Positions 14,433-15,644 of a DNA stretch of 15,644 nt are shown piece after piece. Position 1 is the stretch's first letter, and each line of letters starts with the position of its first letter. Under the pieces are notes generated by a model. That model was not told the origin of the DNA and made no database searches. It saw nothing but the letters and a program-made list of their open reading frames with translations. The stretch lies in NCBI GenBank assembly GCA_034438135.1, contig DAOTTL010000065.1:1-15644 (forward strand), read 5' to 3'. Origin of the DNA: Paraktedonobacter sp034438135 (GTDB taxonomy: Bacteria; Chloroflexota; Ktedonobacteria; Ktedonobacterales; Ktedonobacteraceae). Position numbers and translations under genes: made by a program.

Positions 14433-15608
14433 CTATTCGTGGACAGGGGGAAGGCTTCCGCGAACCACCCGATACTGGTGAGCTTTTTCCAGGATCTCAG
14501 GGGGGAAGCCAGCAAAATCAGTGGTGGTCATCAGAACTTGTTGATGGGAGAGTACCTGACGGAGCAGATACGCGCGTCGTTGCAGGTCGAGTTCGCTGAA
14601 AACGTCGTCGAGGAGGAGGATGGGTTCTTCGCCTGTGACGCGGTGCATATAGGCGAGTTCGGCCAGCTTGGAGGAGAGTGCGACCGTGCGTTGTTGACCG
14701 CGAGAGCCGAAGGAGAGCATATTGACGCCGTTGACCAGAAATTCAAGGTCATCGCGGTGAGGTCCCAGTGAGCAGACTCCCTGATGGATCTCACGCCTAC
14801 GAGCTTCTTGCAACTGTGTACGATACTTTTCCAGCGCTTCGACGGGATTCCAGTCTGGTTCCATATGAAACGAGGGGCGGTAGATAATTTGTAGCTGCTC
14901 GCTGCCACCACTGAGGCGGTTTTGCAGTTCACCGACCTGTTCATTCAGAGCATCTACCATATTCTTGCGCTCATGCATAAGGACATTGGCGAGTTCGGTG
15001 AGTTTCTCGTCCAGATAGTCCAGCATACGTGGGTCTTCCTGATTTTCACGAATGCGTTTGAGCAGAGCCGAGCGTTGTGTCACAATTTGACGGTACTTCA
15101 GGAGTCCCTGGCAATAGTTTGGGCGCATCTGGCAAAGGCTGCGGTCCAGGAAGCGGCGGCGTTCCTCGGGGGGACCATCGACCAGGCTCAGGTCGCTGGG
15201 TGCGAAGAGTACAATGGTTACCAGTCCGAACAGGTCGAGGGACTTTTTAGCGACTCCGTTGACTTTGATGCGTTTGCGCGGGCGTTCATTTGTACTAGAT
15301 GTTGCAGGGATTGGGCTGGTCTGGCCAGCAGTGGAATCAAAGATAACGATCTCGATAGAGATGGAACCGCTCTCACGCACCGCCGTTGAGCGCAGACGGG
15401 TCAGGTGGTCGGTCGAGTCCCAATTCATTACCTCACGATCTGACGTTGTGTGAAAAGAATGCGCAGTTGTCAGCATTGTGATAGCTTCAAGCAGATTGGT
15501 TTTGCCCTGAGCGTTGTCGCCATAGAAGAGAAATAGGCCAGGTCCCAGAGCAATTTCCTGTTGCTTAAAGTTGCGAAAGTCTGTCAGTGAGAGGTCAGAG
15601 AGGTACAT
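14433..15608 (-). CDS. recF: DNA replication and repair protein RecF
   Basis: RecF is an SMC-like ABC ATPase that, with RecO and RecR, helps load RecA at single-strand gaps. The 391-residue protein starts MYLSDLSLTDFRNFKQQEI, the typical RecF opening, and has Walker A GDNAQGKTN (30-38), the RecF-specific APSDLSLVDGPPEERRRFLD (136-155), GPHRDD (282-287), the ABC signature region SFGSRGQQR (299-307) and Walker B ILLLDDVFSELD (330-341). A GGAAGG lies just before the ATG at 15608; an ATG at 15620 in frame has no binding site and would add four residues that RecF proteins lack. A low-complexity stretch at about 90-110 (STAGQTSPIPATSST) is a lineage-type insertion. The region upstream is outside the window. 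Confidence 0.97.
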   Translation of the reverse strand: MYLSDLSLTDFRNFKQQEIALGPGLFLFYGDNAQGKTNLLEAITMLTTAHSFHTTSDREVMNWDSTDHLTRLRSTAVRESGSISIEIVIFDSTAGQTSPIPATSSTNERPRKRIKVNGVAKKSLDLFGLVTIVLFAPSDLSLVDGPPEERRRFLDRSLCQMRPNYCQGLLKYRQIVTQRSALLKRIRENQEDPRMLDYLDEKLTELANVLMHERKNMVDALNEQVGELQNRLSGGSEQLQIIYRPSFHMEPDWNPVEALEKYRTQLQEARRREIHQGVCSLGPHRDDLEFLVNGVNMLSFGSRGQQRTVALSSKLAELAYMHRVTGEEPILLLDDVFSELDLQRRAYLLRQVLSHQQVLMTTTDFAGFPPEILEKAHQYRVVRGSLPPVHE

Positions 15609-15644
15609 GCACCCTTCCATTACAGTTTTCTAAAAGGGGTTAGA

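Overview
The window looks like chromosome of a Ktedonobacter-type Chloroflexota bacterium. This rests on gene style, the abundance of group II intron and hairpin material and moderate G+C; it is an inference from recall, since no search was run. Housekeeping genes dominate: the 5' end of tuf (EF-Tu), tRNA-Tyr and tRNA-Thr, parA-parB and recF. parAB together with recF would suit a region not far from the replication origin, but I see no DnaA boxes or parS site to prove it.

Layout. 1-800, minus strand: a consensus promoter, tRNA-Tyr, tRNA-Thr and the start of tuf, an arrangement reminiscent of the tRNA-tufB operon of E. coli. 900-2570: a gene for an Rpn/PD-(D/E)XK-type protein with a long coiled-coil tail, flanked on both sides by hairpin arrays. 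2714-5709, plus strand: a two-gene operon of FdrA (AllF-like) and a DUF1116 protein (AllG-like), the partners known from oxamate carbamoyltransferase, but with no third subunit gene. 5895-6698, minus: an orphan NarL/LuxR-type response regulator. 6904-7566, plus: an HD-domain phosphohydrolase, ending tail-to-tail in overlap with a DinB-like gene. 7535-12365, minus: parA, parB and the DinB-like gene in one transcription unit. 12528-14144, plus: a large membrane protein with a C-terminal DUF4129 domain. 14433-15608, minus: recF.

The main discovery is in parA. A complete group II intron of 2515 bp (9806-12320) sits between the Gly and Lys codons of the Walker A motif. Joining 15 upstream codons (12365-12321) to 9805-9080 restores a normal 256-residue ParA with KGGVGKTTT. 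The intron keeps a 5' GTGCG, a 34-nt domain V, a bulged-A domain VI and an encoded protein with maturase and HNH domains. However, the reverse transcriptase active site of that protein is altered twice: the motif A Asp is Ala, and YADD is YADS. The sequence therefore suggests an intron that must still splice for the cell to make ParA but can probably no longer copy itself by reverse transcription.

A second pattern is a family of modular intergenic elements at about 903-1024, 2413-2563, 5716-5897 and 14192-14393. Each has a long, nearly perfect hairpin whose sequence differs from copy to copy, flanked by short GC-rich hairpins. Three of them end in a shared motif, TGAGRGAYRACTCA. The pairing is conserved while the long-stem sequence is not.
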